A stretch of 64,000 bases of DNA, taken from NCBI GenBank assembly GCA_938007965.1, contig CALLMH010000023.1:1-64000 (forward strand), given 5' to 3'. Below are positions 1 to 15,800 of the stretch, piece by piece (within the stretch, counting starts at the first letter, position 1; each line of letters begins with the position of its first letter). A model generated the notes under the pieces. The model was not told the DNA's origin. It did no database searches and was given only the letters and a program-made list of their open reading frames with translations. Both the position numbers and the translations under genes were made by a program. Source of the stretch: an uncultured Saprospiraceae bacterium. Lineage in GTDB: Bacteria; Bacteroidota; Bacteroidia; Chitinophagales; Saprospiraceae.

Positions 1-890
1 TCGTCTCCATCTGGATCAGAACCATCTACTGACACATCTTCTAATTCGTCTCCCGCTGGAGTGACTCCTGTCGCAGTCGCTGAGTTCATGATCTCACTTC
101 CATTTGGACAGCCACATGCCTCTACCGTCAACAACACTGCACCAACATCTCCTACTGGCAGATCATCTAAGCCAGTGAGTAAATTATTATTACCCATACC
201 ATCGTAGTCTGCATTCACGGTGAAGTCATCTGATGTCAAGCTCGTTGTGAAGGAGGCACATTGCGTAAATCCTGCCGCAGCTAAATCATCTTCTATCTGT
301 AATGAGTCGATCCCTACGTTTCCGAAGTTCTCTATATTGATCTCATATATTACTTCTGTACAGCCATCTTCTCCTAGATCTACACTTACTACTCGCTTCG
401 CCGCTCCTATTGAGCCCATCTCTTCTAGTGTAATGTCGGTCGTTCCGTCTTCGTCTGGGTTGCCATCATTATCGTCTCCATCTGGATCCGAACCATCTAC
501 TGAGTCGTCACTTATTTGTTGCCCGCCAGGAGAAGTACCCGTTGCCGTCGCTGAGTTCATGATCATAGTCCCATTTGGACATCCACAAGCTTCTACTGTC
601 AATAATATTGCTCCAACATCGCCCGCTTGTATATCATCTAATCCTGTCAAGAGATCATTCGCACCCATTCCATCATAATCTGTGTTGACCGTAAAGTCAT
701 CACTTGTTACGCTTGTCGTAAATGAAGCACACGTTGTGAACCCTGCTGCAGCAAGATCATCCGTGACTTGTACAGAATCTATCGCTACGTCTCCAAAGTT
801 TTCTACATTGATCTCATAGATTACTTCCGTACAGCCATCTTCTCCTAGATCTACACTTACTACTCGCTTCGCTACACCAATGACTGGCAT
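1..890 (-). repeat. 157-residue tandem repeats (DUF11-like), 471 bp exact period
   Basis: The text gtctccatctggatc starts at 3 and again at 474, exactly 471 bp (157 codons) apart. Flanking text around 210-420 and 680-890 is also strongly alike. Each unit contains AAKRVVSVDLGEDGC or VAKRVV, an ENFGNVGIDS-type segment, CGCPNG, and ends in DGSDPDGDDNDGNPDEDG, an acidic linker that probably binds calcium (inference). The second copy is cut by the window edge. Confidence 0.9.
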
Positions 891-3800
891 CTCTGATACA
901 GTTACAACAACTGTACAGCTATCTACATTTCCACACTCATCGGTAGTATAAAGAGTGACATCATTTGGTCCTACATTGGTAGCATTAAATGTTTCTTGAG
1001 AAATACTTCTTATCAACTGTGAATCATCGCTACAGATATCTGTTGTTCCACAGTCTAAACTATCTACGGTCAAAAATGCGATTCCATTTTGATCTAAACT
1101 GATAGTAAAGTCGGGACAACACATCATATTAGGCGGCGTGGTATCTTCTATAACAAATGTCGCTTCTGTTGTAGATGTATTGCCACAATCATCCGAGACT
1201 GTAAATCTATAAATCGAGGTACCAGTACTTCCACACTCATCATTTTCAGTTACAAGATCATATTCCCATGTAAATGTAGGACTACAGATATCAGTTGCCG
1301 CCGCTCCTCCGTTTGTATCCAACCAAGATTGTAGAGCGGCTACATTGCCAGCTCCATCACATTCTACCGTCATATCCATTGGTGATGGTATAATCACTGG
1401 AGGTGTTGTATCCTCTATCGTAAATACTGCAATAGATTGAGTGGAAGTATTGTCGCAATCGTCAGTTGCGAAGAAACCATAAGTATATATTACTGTACCT
1501 CCACAAAGTTCCTCAGTATCTATTAGTACGCTATCTATATTTATTGTAGCACTACAACCATCAGCGTATACTATTCCAGCATAATTATTTAACCATGCTG
1601 TTAATTCAGCTATATTGCCAGCTCCGTCACATTCCACTATTTCATTCATCGGTTCAGTAATCAGAGATGGAGCTGTTTCATCTACGACCGTTATAGTCGC
1701 CGTGGCTGTTGTCATATTATCACAGCCATCAGTAGCTGTAAAGGTTACCAAGGCAGACCCTGTCTCTCCGCATTGATCTGAGAGTGCAAGGTAATTATTT
1801 GAGTACGTTATAAAGCTACAATCATCTTCTGCCTCTCCATTTCCTTGAGCGGCCAACCAAGCCTCAATAAGTCCAGTCGCATCTGTCGCTGTACACTCTA
1901 TGGTGAGATCTTGAGGTGCAATCTCCCATATAGGTGGTGTATTATCATCTATCGTAAATGTTGCGGTCGTAGTACTAAAGTTTCCGCAGTTGTCTGTCGC
2001 TGTAAATGTCACTGTAACTCCATCTGCACCACACTCAGAATCTATTTCGGAGTAGTCATTTGTCCATACCACACCAGAACAAACATCTGTAGCTTCGGCT
2101 CCTCCATTCGTATTTAACCAACCTAGTAAATCAACACTATTGCTAGCACCATTACATTCGGCAGTTACGTCCATCGCCATAGTTGTTATAGTTGGAGGAG
2201 TGGTGTCTTCTATAGTAAATGTGGCTTGAGCTGTAGAGGTGTTGTTACATCCGTCACTCGCTGTGAATTCATAAGTTTTCGTTCCGTTAGTACCACAGCT
2301 ATCTGTAAATGCTATGAGCTCGAATGTCCATGTTACTGTGCCGCATATATCTGTCGCTGTACCAGTGTTCCCATTAGCAGCTAACCATGCATCAAGATCT
2401 GCAGTATTTCCAGCACCATCACATTCTACTATTTCATCTTCTGGAGCGGTATCTATAGTAGGCGGTGTGGTATCCTCAATAGTAAATGTAGCTAATGATT
2501 CACTTGAGTTTCCACATTCGTCGGTTACTATGAATGCATAGGTCATACTGTTGGTATTCTCGCATCCATCAACACTTGATCTCAATTCATTAGTAAATAT
2601 AAGGTCAGAAGCTGCCGAGCATTCGTCCATGGCCATACTCCCCGCACTATCAGCTAACCAAGTTGCTAAGTCAGCGGCGTTTGTTGGTCCACATTCTACA
2701 GTCATATCCATTCCTGTAGTAGTGATCGTAGGAACCGTCGTATCTACGATAGTCACTGTTGATGTCTCTGTTACTACATTGCCACAATCGTCTGTAGCTG
2801 TGAAAGTATAAGTGGTAACACCTGTATCCGCACATGCCGCTACAAATATTCCTGGGTCATCATTGGTCACTACTACTTCCGAGCACAAGTCCGTCGCTGT
2901 AGCTGATGCTAACCACTCTGCAATGACCACCGCATTGGTAGGATCGCTGCACTCTACAGTAATCGGATTAGGTACAGAAAGTATTGGATCTGTCGTGTCT
3001 TCTATAATAAATCGTATAGTTACAGGAGTTGATGCATTGCCGCATTCATCCGTTGCTACAAAGTCTACTTCATAGAATCCTATATCGTCAGCACATGGTT
3101 CATTTGTCACAAACATTATAGATTCGAAATTATTACTCCACGTTACTGAACCGCAATCTTCTGTTACATCATTATCTGTCAACCCACCATTGTTTTGCAA
3201 CCAAGCCAATAGCTCCGCAGTATTTCCGTCTCCATTGCACTCTACAACAGTATCCGCAGGATCAGAATTGATGACAGGTATTGTAGTATCCGTTATTTCA
3301 AAGTCAGCAAGACACGTAGTTGCATTACCTGCATCATCTGTAGCTGTGAATATGTATGTTGTCGTATTGCTGTTACCGCAGTCACTGATAGTATTCCATA
3401 TAGCGGACGTTATTGTTACGTCTGCATCACAATTATCCGTTGCCATTACTTCCGACAGCCAGTCTGCAAGTTCTATTGCATTGTTCGTGGAGCTGCATTC
3501 TACGAGTTCATCTTCAGGACACACAGTTATCATTGGTGCTTGACAATCTACTATTAGTACATCAAATGAACATGAAACTTCATTACCCATAGTATCGGTA
3601 AGGGTATAAGTCACTGTCGATAGTCCGAGCATAAACTCTACATCGTCTAATCTTGGAAGCGAATCTCCCATAGCTGTCGTAGTTCCAGTAATCGCATAAG
3701 AAAGATCTATGCCTCCGCAGTTGTCATTGAATATTGGGTCGAGAGAAGTATCAGCTGTCCATATACACGCATCCATGTCTGTACACATCGTCACTGTGTT

Positions 3801-6800
3801 ACTAGGACAAGCTATTGATGGCTGCTGACTGTCGACAACGGTTATATCAAAAGATGTGGTTGTCGTATTATTACATCCGTCTGTAGTTTCAAAAACAACT
3901 TCAGTAGTACCCACTGGGAACTCATCTCCTGAAACAAGAATATCTCCAGCGACATTGGCGATCTGAGTGACTGTTACTGGATTGTTACAATCTTCTGCTA
4001 TCGGCGTAGAGAATACTACACTTGTTTCACAATTATCTACATCTACATTGACCGTAATATTAGCAGGAGGATTGATAAAGGTAGGAGGTGTGGTATCGTC
4101 TTCATAGATGATATTACTTGTTGCCATTGCAATATTCCCACAATCATCACTTACTGTAAATGTTACTTCTAGTGATCCTCCACAAGCATTCGGTAGATTT
4201 CCATTATAATCAGTAGATAAAGCGGTAGAACCACATCCATCAGCAGTCGTTGCTTCATCAAGCCATTGTGTGATCTGAGTAGCAATATCTGTATCACCAC
4301 ATGCTATCATGAGATCCGCAGGTGCCACTATGGTCGGTAGCGTTTCATCTGTAATTGTATAGGTTGCAAATGCAGTATCTATATTCCCACATTCGTCAGA
4401 AGCAGTAAATAAGTAAACCGTGCTATTCGTATTTCCACATCCAGAAATTGTATTCCACACTTCATTAGTGATGACAGGCGTACCACATATGTCTGTCGCT
4501 GTTGCTGTAGCTATCCAATCGGCTATAGTCGTCGCCATTGCATCTTCACAATCAACAGTGATATCCATCGGCTCCGTGAGCTCAGGTGTTGTTTCATCTA
4601 TGATGATTACACTTGCGGTAGTTGTTGCTGTATTATTACAGTCATCTGTCACAGTAAATGTATATAGTGTAGAGGATGTATTTCCACAATCGTCAAAAGG
4701 ACTATCAGCGGTAAATGTCCATGAAAGTGGTTCGCTACATCCGTCTGTCGCCATAGCCATACCATTGACTGAAGTCCACGCGTCTATAGCTGTCATATAG
4801 TCGCCATCCATTACACATTCTAGTATCAGATCTTCAGCTGGCGCATTGATGGTAGGAGATATAGCATCTATTATAGTAACAGTAGAATTTGCCGTTACAC
4901 TTCTGCCGCAGTCGTCCGTAGATGTAAATATAACAGTATACACTCCTGTCATACCACAAGCGGCATCTATAGCACCTAGCCCACTATTTGTAATCGTTAC
5001 TGATCCACAATTATCAGTACCTGTAGCCTGTGCTAACCATGTATCTATGATTTCGTCATTGAGCTCTCCTTGGCACTCTAAAGTAATAGCATCAGGAACC
5101 GTCAATGTTGGATCCGTAGTATCTTCTATAGTAAATGTAGCTGCAGTAGTCGAGGTTGTACCACAAGCATCAGTCGCAGTAAATGTGACAAGTGCATCAC
5201 CCGTAGCTCCACATAGATTAGACAGTCCGGTAAAGTTATGTGTCCATGTGATATCTCCACACAGATCAGATGCCGCTGCTCCTCCTTGATTCGCTAGCCA
5301 TGTCAGAAGTGCTTGATTATTTCCTTCTCCATCACACTCTACTGTCATATCCATCGCCTCTGTATCAATCATAGGTGGAGTCGTATCTTCTATGACTACT
5401 TGTGCAGAGCATACTGATGTATTTCCGCTTGCATCGGTCGCTGTAAATGTATAGGTTCTAGTTTCTGTATCCCCACACATATTTTCCGTGAATGTGATTT
5501 CACTTACTATAGTAGGATCAGAACAATTGTCAGTCAATGTACTTGTAGCTGTAGCTATCCAAGCGGCTATCCGCGTATCATTAGTCCCGTCAGCACACTC
5601 TAAAGTGAGATCATCTGCTGGACAAGAAAATACGGGTGCTTCGCAATCTTCAACCACTACATTAAATGAACATGTAACTTCATTACCCATGGTATCCGTC
5701 AGCGTATATGTGACAGTAGAAGTTCCTAGCTGAAATTCAACAGCATCCAATCTAGGTAAGCTGTCTCCCATAGCAGTTGTAGCTCCCGTTACCGCATATG
5801 CAAGATCAAAGCCTCCGCAGTTATCTGCAAATATAGCGTCAGTGCTCATATCAGCTATCCAGAAACATTCGCCTGTATCGTTACATTTTACCACATCGTT
5901 TGATGGGCAGTCGAGGCTCGGTTCTTGAGTATCTACAATGGTGATATCAAAACTATCTTGAGCAGTATTTCCACAAGCATCTTCTGCCTGGAAAACTACT
6001 GTAGTTGTGCCTACTGGGAATTCATCTCCTGAAACGAGTAGCACACCATCTCCATTGGCGATCTGAGTCACAGTTACTGATTCATTACAGTCTGAACCTA
6101 TTGGCGTAGAGAAAACCACATTACTTTCACAATTATCTACATCAACATTGATAATCAAATCATCACTAATATTTACAAAAGTAGGGTCAATAGTATCTGG
6201 TTCTACAATAATCATGGCTGACGTGGTACTCATGGCACCACATGCATCCATCACGGTCCAGGTTACTGTCAGATTTCCTCCACAAAGATCAGGTACAGAC
6301 CCATCGTAGTCGTTCGTGACCGTTGATTCTTGGCAAGTTTCAGTAACAGTTACATCATTCAACCATGCTATAATCGCTGCAGATATGTCATCTCCACAAG
6401 CCACTGATAAGTTACCAGTATTATGAGCAATTGTCGGAGCTGTATTGTCTTCAATTATGAAGTCAGCTGTACCTGTTGTCTCATTCCCACAGTCGTCCGT
6501 AGCTACGAATATGTATGACTCAGTGATTGTTGTCACAGTCCCAACACAGGAAGTAGAAATATTTGGTGTGTTACTGGTTATAGTGACAGAACCTCCACAG
6601 TCGTCTGTACCACTAGCACTCATTAACCAAGCTGCTCTAGCTCCAGTTACGTCTCCATCGCACTCTACTGTATTATTGGCTGTAGGTGTTGTGAGATTTG
6701 GTGCAGTTTCATCGATTATGATCAAGTATGCAAATGCCGTAATTATATTTCCACAATCATCCTCCGCTGTGAAGGTATATTCAGTCGTACTTGTCTCTCC

Positions 6801-9800
6801 ACATTGATCTGTCATTGTACCTGCTGTGAATGTCAATGTGACATCTGTATCACAGTTGTCTATAGCTACTCCATTTCCAAATACAGCTTCCCAGTCAGAA
6901 ATCATCATGGCTCTATCCTCAGCTGTACATTCTACGATTAGATCCGTAGGAGGCACCAAAATGACGGGTTGATCGGTGTCCACTAATGTTATAGTTGCTG
7001 TCTCTGTTATGTTATTTCCACAAGCATCTGTTGCTGTAAATGTCACAATAACTGGCACATTACATGTAGTAGGAAGTGTGGCGTAATCATTAGTTATATC
7101 CACTGAACTACAATCATCAGAAGCTAAGGCCGTAACCAACCAGTTTTCAACTATACCTGCATTATTTGTATTGCCACATTCTAGTGTCAAATCAGTAGGT
7201 GGAGTAAGGTTTGGTTCCATAGTATCTGTAATGGTATATGTACCCAATGTGCTTATGGTATTACCACAGTCATCAGTAGCTGTAAATGTGATGTCAATAC
7301 CAGTCATACCCATACATCCGCTCGGCAATGTACCATCCCAATCATTAGTCCATACGACTGGTCCGCTACAGCCATCGCTAGCTGATGCTCCACCGTTTGT
7401 CCCTAACCATGAAAGGAAGTTGGTCGTATTGTCATCCATACAGTTGACCATCGGGCTAGTTACTGGAGTATCTATTACCGGATCCGAAGTATCTATGGTC
7501 GTATAGGTAGCTGTGCAGCTCGTACTATTGCCTGCGTCGTCTGTCACTACGAATACATAAGTTGTTGTCGATGTACCTCCACAAGCATTCGTCTGTGTAA
7601 GTATATAATAATCTTCGGTAAGATCTGTATCACAGTTATCAGCGCCTACTAATGTAGCTGCCCAAGTTTCAATATCTTCCATACCGCATTCAACCATAAG
7701 TTGATCTGTAGGACACGTATCTATAGTTGGATCTTCGCAATCTGTTATAGTTACCGTGAAGTTACAACTGGTCATATTGTTAGGGTTCGCATCATCTGTA
7801 GATGTTATCGTTACTGTGCTTGATCCCAACATAAATACATAACCTTCTATAACCGCTGGAGTTGATATCGAAGCATCAGGATTGACTACAGTGTAAGTAA
7901 GTGTAGAATTTCCACAGTCACTTGTTATTGCATTAACGGTTGCATCACTCGTCCACGTACAAGTACCTGCATCCGCACATTGGTTTATACTTGGAGGACA
8001 GATTAGGTCTGGATTTTGAGTATCTATTATTATAACATCCGTTGTACAGGTAGATTCATTTCCACAATTGTCAATAGCGGTAAATGTTACTGTTGTTGTT
8101 CCTATTGGAAATTCCGTGTTGGGTGCTGGTGACGTTTGTACTACACTCGCTACACCATTACAGTCTGTGGCTTCTGGAAATGGTAAAACTATATTAGCGC
8201 CGCAGTCATCGACGTCTACAGCAAAAGTAAGTTCTGCTACACAAGTCATAGCAGGTCCTTCGTTATCATCAGCGATGATAATATTAGCCATGGCTGTAGA
8301 GGTAGCTCCACATCCATCTACTACTGTCCAAGTGACTGGTATATTAGCTCCACAAGAATTCAATAGCATAGTAGCATCAAAATCATTCGTAATGGAGAGC
8401 TCGGTCACATCCGAGCAGTTGTCCATAGGTAATACATCGTCTAACCATGTTGCTACAATCAATGAAATATCTTGTCCACAGCTTACCATTAGATCTGAAG
8501 GCGCTGTAAGTGTTGGCGCCATATCATCTGTAACTATGAAGGTTGCAGTCTGACTGGCAGAGCTATTGCCACAACCATCTATCGCTGTAAATATATAGGT
8601 GTAGGTTGTAACAGAATTCGCTCCCATGCAAGACTCTTCGATATTAAGAAGTGCAAAGTCTACTATTGGAGCAGTGTCACAATCATCCATAGCTGTCGCA
8701 GTAGCTGCCCATCCATCAGGATCTAGAACATCGTCACAAGCTGCATTAGAAGCGGCTGTAGGCAATGTCAATATTGGCGCCTCTGTGTCTAATGTTATAA
8801 GGGATGCTACTTCAGAAATACTATTGCCACATGCATCAGTAGCTGTAAAAATGTACTCAGTAGTTGTAGTGCCACCGCAAGTTCCAACCACACCGTTAGG
8901 TAAGAAAGTGATCGTAGGCTCATTGCACATATCGGTAGCCGATCCTCCTCCGTTTGTAGCCACCCATGTATTTATAGCGGCCGTATTATCTACACCACAC
9001 TCCACAAAAAAGTCAGCTGGAGATGCAGTAATAACTGGTTCAGTAATATCATCGAGGGTTATAGTTCGTGTATCCGTGACCATATTTCCACACTCATCTT
9101 CACCAATAAAGGTAATCGTGACTGGAACATTACAAGTCATAGGCATTGCATTGTAATCATTGGTAATTGTAACCATAGAACAATCGTCCGAACCAGTTGC
9201 TGTCGCTAACCAATTTTGGATTATACCTTCGTTATTTGTATTTCCACATTCTAAAGTTAAATTAGAAGGTAATGAAAGAGCTGGTGGTGTAGTATCAGTA
9301 ATGGTATACATCCCCATTGTTGTAACATTATTCCCACAGTCATCTGTTGCTGTGAATGATATTGTAATAGTCGTCATGCCAGCACAACCGGATGGTAACG
9401 TACCGTCCCAATCATTGGTCCATACTACTGGTCCACTACAACCATCACTTGCACTTGCTCCACCATTGGTCCCTAGCCATGACAGGAAGTTTATGGTATT
9501 ATCGTCCATACAGTTCACCATAGGGTTAGTCGCAGGAGTGTCTATCGTCGGATCCGTAGAATCTACCGTATTGTACGTGGCTGTACAGCTAGCGCTATTG
9601 CCAGCCTCGTCTGTTACTATAAATACATATGTCGATGACGAAGTACCTCCACAACCATTTGTTTGTGTAAGTATGAAGAAGTCTTCTGTTAGATCTGTAT
9701 CGCAATTATCAGCACCTACTAAGGTGGCTGCCCAGGTTTCAATATCTTCCATACCGCATTCTACCAATAACTGATCTGCAGGACACGTTTCAATAGTTGG

Positions 9801-12800
9801 ATCTTCACAATCTGATATAGTCACTGAATAAGTACACACAGAGTTGTTCATAGGGTTGGCATCGTCAGTGGCGGTTATCATTACCGAACTAGATCCTAAC
9901 ATAAACGCATATCCATCTAACATCGTAGGAGTAGAAATACTAGCGTCTGGATTTACCACACTATAAGTAAGTGTAGTAGCACCACAATCTGATGCAATGG
10001 CATTAACTGAGGCATCGGCAATCCAAGTACAGGTTCCTGCGTCAGCGCACTCATTGATACTTGGCGGACAAACTACATCTGGATTTTGAGTATCAATAAT
10101 TTCTACGATTGTTTCGCAAGTGGAAGTATTTCCACAAGCGTCCCATGCTTGGAATGTTACTGTTGTAAGACCTATAGGGAACGCAGAATTGACCAATGGT
10201 ATGATCTGTCTTACGCTATCAACTCCATTACAATCTGTAGCGAGTGGTAGAGGCAATGTAATGTTGCTTTCACAATTATCTACATCGACTGCAAATGTCA
10301 GCATCTCCGTACATGATATGCTTGGTCCTTCATTATCATCGGCTATCACTATGTTAGCTGTAGCCGTACTACTAGCACCACATCGATCCACTACTGTCCA
10401 CACTACAGGTATAGTAGCTCCGCATGCATCTATAATCATAGAATCATCAAAGTCACTAGAAACAGATAGCTCTGTGATATTGTAGCAATTGTCTTCAGCT
10501 ACTACATTGTCTAACCAGTCTGCTACTAATAGGGATATATCTTGCCCACATGTGACCATCAGGTCAGCTGGAGGAGTCAGAGATGGTGCCACATTATCGG
10601 TCACTGTATAGTCTGCTGTTTGTGCTGCTGATTGATTTCCACAGTCATCTACAGCTGTAAATATATATGTATAAATAGTCTGACTACTCGTACCCGCACA
10701 CACTTGCTCTGTGTTAATGAGTGCATAGCTAACAGTCGGTGCGGTATCACAATCATCTGTAGCCATAGCGGTGGCTGCCCATGCATCTGGGTCAGGACTA
10801 GCATCACACGCTACTGTAGACGCAGCAGTTGGCAATACTAACGTCGGGTCCGTATTATCAACCACTATTAGATTTGCAACCGCAGATACAGAATTATTAC
10901 ATTGGTCTTCCGCTGTGAAAGTATAAGGTGTAACAGACGTTGCTCCACAACTAGGTTCAGGAGTGCCTGCGCTAAAGCTGATTACAACGGTACCACAACC
11001 ATCAATAAACATGCCGCCTCCATTTGATGTAATCCATGCCATAATCTCTGCATCGTTATCCATACCACACTCTACAATTAGATCTAATGGCTCATTCATA
11101 ACCAACGGCTTCTCTTCGTCTATTACAGTATACATTACTTCACAAGTATCAGATTCTGCAACCGTAGTACCATCTCCAGGATCATTGATTATGATTTGTC
11201 TTGTCAAGATGTATGGATCTCCCAGACATCCTTCTCCACCATTATCGGAATCATTGACAACTATGGTTGGTATACCACACGCATTTACGATTGTTGATAT
11301 CCCATCTATCCCATTGAACCACGCTACTGTACTGCCAGCATTGGGTATATCATTGATACATGGTAGCTCTACTTGTGTCAGTGGACACACTACCTCTAGG
11401 AAGCATTCAGGTGCATCTACTAATGCAGTATCTGTATCCATAACTTGTCCGCCGTTTGGTCCTTTTCCTGAAACATTTCCAGCATTGATTATAGGGTCTA
11501 CTCCAGTCTGAGAGTTGACTTCTACAGTCATCTGCACGGTGATAGTTTCTCCTGGATTGAGACAACCTGTAGTACCATTGAATATGGTATCTATTACTCC
11601 ACCATTATAGCCCATTACTACAGCTGGAGTCTCCGCAGCATCTGTAACCGCTACTGTCATTGGAGCAGATGTGATACCTACAAAAGTACCTCCCAGCTGC
11701 TCTGTCAAGTCATCTTCGAGCTGTATACAAGTAATCTTTTGATTCCCGGGGTTTGTGATCACGAACTCAAAAGTAGCATCGAAGTTACCTTCTGTACCAC
11801 TCTGAGCCGGAACCACACTGATAGTAGATTTCTCTAAGTCTATCTGTGGAATTGGGATAAATGCAGGATCACTGTCATCTTCGTCTGTATCAGGGTCGGT
11901 ATCTTGAGCGTTACCAGTACCATCACCACCATTACTTCCATCTGTATCACTTCCTGGATTACCTCCAGCGTCATTATTAGGGTCATTATCGGCTTGACTA
12001 TCTATATCATTACCTGTGATATCTTGTCCATTAGTATTTTCAAAATACCCAATCTCAGCAATATTTACAAACTGGTCTGCAGCTGCCATTTGTAATTCTA
12101 AAAATATAGTTGTAGTTGCTGATTCTCCAGTGGCCAGTGGGCCAGGTATAGTATCCATGGCAGTACTGCCCATTAGCATCCAATCAGGATTAGCGGCCGC
12201 ATCAAAGATAAATCCACCTGGTATGAAGTCATTCACTTTGATATTTTGAGCGGTTACGTTCCCTTGATTGGTTACCGTAATAGCGAATTCTATCACATCG
12301 CCGTAATCATAAGGTCCTGGCGTAATAATATCTTTGACTAGCGCAAGATCGACGATGGTAATCAGCTCTGGATCTTGATCATCTTCGTCTGTATTCGGAT
12401 TGGTAGATCCAGGTGCACCAGTTCCATTTCCATCAAGACTATTATCTGACCCAGTATTGACAACCCCTCCACCATCGTTTGTAGGATCATTATCGGGTGT
12501 ACTATCAATGTCTTCTTGAGATCGATCTACTCCCAGTGTATCTGTAAATGAAAATATCTCCGAGGTATTGAGGTATGCACCCACTTCTGATGACATTATC
12601 AACTCTAAATCTAAAGGAATCACAGTCATATCCCCAGCCACCAGTGGACCATCTATCAAGTACATCAGTGTATCTGGTGCAGTCTGCATCCAGTCAGGAT
12701 TAGCTGCAGGGTCAAATGCAAACCCAGTTGGTAAAAAGTCATTTATCTTAATATTAGATAAATCTTGGAAACCTTGATTCGCAACAGTAATATTAAAAGT

Positions 12801-15800
12801 AAGTACATCTCCGTAATTATAAGGGCCGGGAGTTGATACTTGTTTTATTAAGGCGGCATCGTAAATACATGGTTGAATATCTAGTATACTATCTGACATA
12901 ACACAGTCTTCATCTATAAGTAATACCGCATCAGCAATAAGGTCAGCAGGCATAGCATTATCAATGATTACAGTCTGCGTGGTATCTCCAGAAAGCGTAT
13001 TTATTTCTATAAGGAATGTCTGTCCAAGTATATCTAACTGTATAGTATCTACTCCACCCAGAAATGCATAAGTATAAACAGCATTAGTCCAATTTATATC
13101 TACGGTTACTTCTCTTGTGTGGGTAGTACCATCAAAGATACAATCACTGACTTCTGAAATCTGTACATCTAGACTACAATCAGGAATAAATCCAGCATCC
13201 ACAGTAGGATTGAATGTACCATTAGGAAGGAAATAGCTACCTGTAAGCCCAGTATCAGGATCTGCATCACTATCTATAGTATCATCTCCACCTATGTCTG
13301 TGGTAGTATATATAAAACCGTCTGGCATTACAAACTCTACTATGTAATTACCAGCTACGAGATCATCAAATATATAAAAACCATTAGCATCTGTCGTAGT
13401 GACCGCTATGTGATTACCTGGTGTAGTATTATTTGCATTATATAGGAAAACAATGACGTCAGGGATACCTGGTTCGCCCATTTCTTGAAGTCCATTTTCA
13501 TTTAAGTCAAACCATACTGTATCACCAATAGCAGTACCCGGCGCACAAACTGCACCTATTAATAATACCTCTTTAGTAGCTGCACAGCCATTATCATCTG
13601 TGTAGGATAAGTTGTATGTAGTGGCACCAGAAGAGACTGGGTCTAGTATAGGTCTTGCTGCCATAGGGTCATCAAGGTTGGTTACTGGGGACCACATGAA
13701 ATTACTTCCGCCTACAGGTCCAGGCAACTCTACATCTTTACCTTCACAAGCTGGCACAGTTGCAGTTCCCTCTATTTCTTGGAATACTGTAACCTGCAAT
13801 GTATCAAATGTAAAACACTCTCCAAATGAAGATCGTAGTGCATAATCCCATATGATATCGCTGCCTGAATTGTTATCAAATTCAAAATCGACCATGGTCG
13901 TATCGATATCTGACAATGCACCCAAATCTGAGCCGTCGATACTAATCCATTCGTAAGCAAGATCTTCTACGGGGCTAGGCCCTATCTCTATTACTGTTTC
14001 CGAACAAACGGAAACATCCATTGCGAAATCATTTTGGATTTCCACTTTAGTTTGGTTGGATACTTCTAGATTACACACACATGCTGAAGATGGGTTTATA
14101 ACGGCTAGAGCATTACAGATTCCGGTAGGTGGAACATCAACTACACCTGTAACTAGAGTCATTCCCCCGCTTGGTATTGTTACACTATTTAAAGTAGTTA
14201 CAACAAGATCGTCTATAAGACTATCTAATAATCCGTTGTCATTTACATCATCCCATAGTTCTATGACCAAATCATTCATAGCTTCTTGAGGAACTAGACC
14301 ATTGTTCATGATCTTGATCTCATACTCTATACTGGCATTAGCTGGCGGCATAGATATAAGTGTCAGGTCAGTAGATAAAATCGATAGGTCTGGTTTATCT
14401 ATACGTATTTGCACTACATCTTCACCACTGAGGACTCCGATGCTGCATTCTTCGTCACCACAAAATGCATTGGTGGTACTGAATGTCTGTATGAGCATAT
14501 CTGATCTACCACAAAGCTGACCTACATCCATAGAAGTCACATCTATAGTAAAGTTGATGATATCTTGATTAGCCAGTCCTTCTACTACTGGCACAGTGAC
14601 ACAAGTTAATCCATTAACGTCTGTAACTATTGGAGCTCCTGCTGGGGCATTATTGACTGGGCTGTAGGACATATCTACATATCCTATACCAGCTGGTAGC
14701 GTTATTTTTATAGTATCCCCATCCATGGTAAGTACTCCTGGATCAGCATCTATTTGTAGTTCTATCTCCACGGTAGCTCCATCGTCATTACATGGATTGA
14801 GAGTCAAATCACTAAGCAGTAGATCTATTTCGTATTCTGGTGTGATATCTTTGATTCGTAACCGCGGACTTCTACTTCTAAGGGGAGCTAGATTGTCTCC
14901 ACATAAATCCGTAGCTGTAGTTGTAAATCGCGCCCTAGAACCAGATTTATAGTCACAGGTAGTGATGGTATTCCACCTTACGAGTATGATATTGAGATTA
15001 TCGAGAGCACCGAGCGAGCCTATGAGACCTACGCTGTCAAGTGTTGTATCTAATGAAGTAACATCAATCCGATAGTTGTTACCCGAATAATTATCTAATT
15101 CATCAACAAATGTCCAGGTAGTATCGCTACCATCAGCAGGTACAGGATAAGCGATCTCGAAAGAACCATCCAGATAATCCATACCGCCAGGAATTTCAAA
15201 ATCAAAGATGATATCATTGACATTACCAAGGGCTGTACTAGAAAATCTATGGATAAAGCAAATTGTATCACAAAGTGCGTATTCTGCAGGGGGAGTTGGT
15301 TTTATAAGCTGTCCTGTATAGGCACTTTCTACAGATATAAAATCTATAAAGCTAGGGTCATTGCAGGTTGCTTCTTGTACTGTAGGGGGATACTCTACAC
15401 AGTCCCATCCTCCAGTGAATGACAAGGTCTGAGGATCACAATTGGTAACATTGACACAGATTTCAAATGAGCGGGACGATGCGCTTTCTGTATTACCCAA
15501 TTGATACACACCGAAATTTGTACTAGGTATTAAGGTACTCATACCATCTGTAGTTTCTGTTACAGATGTAATAACTAGTCCTCCTGTAACAGCATCTATA
15601 TTTAACCAGGAAAAAGGAGCATCGATATTGCTAACATTATTGAGATCGACCGTTACACAAGACATAGGCTCAAATAATTCGACTTCTGAGGACGTAGCTG
15701 ATACAATCAATGTAGGCCCTCCTGTGTAGCCAAAATTTTCGCACGATAGATCCGACTCAATTTTATCTACACAAAATACTTGATCATCTACATCTGTGAG

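Noticed and set aside
13772-13960. 62-codon minus-strand ORF
   Set aside because: It is in a different minus frame inside the giant gene.
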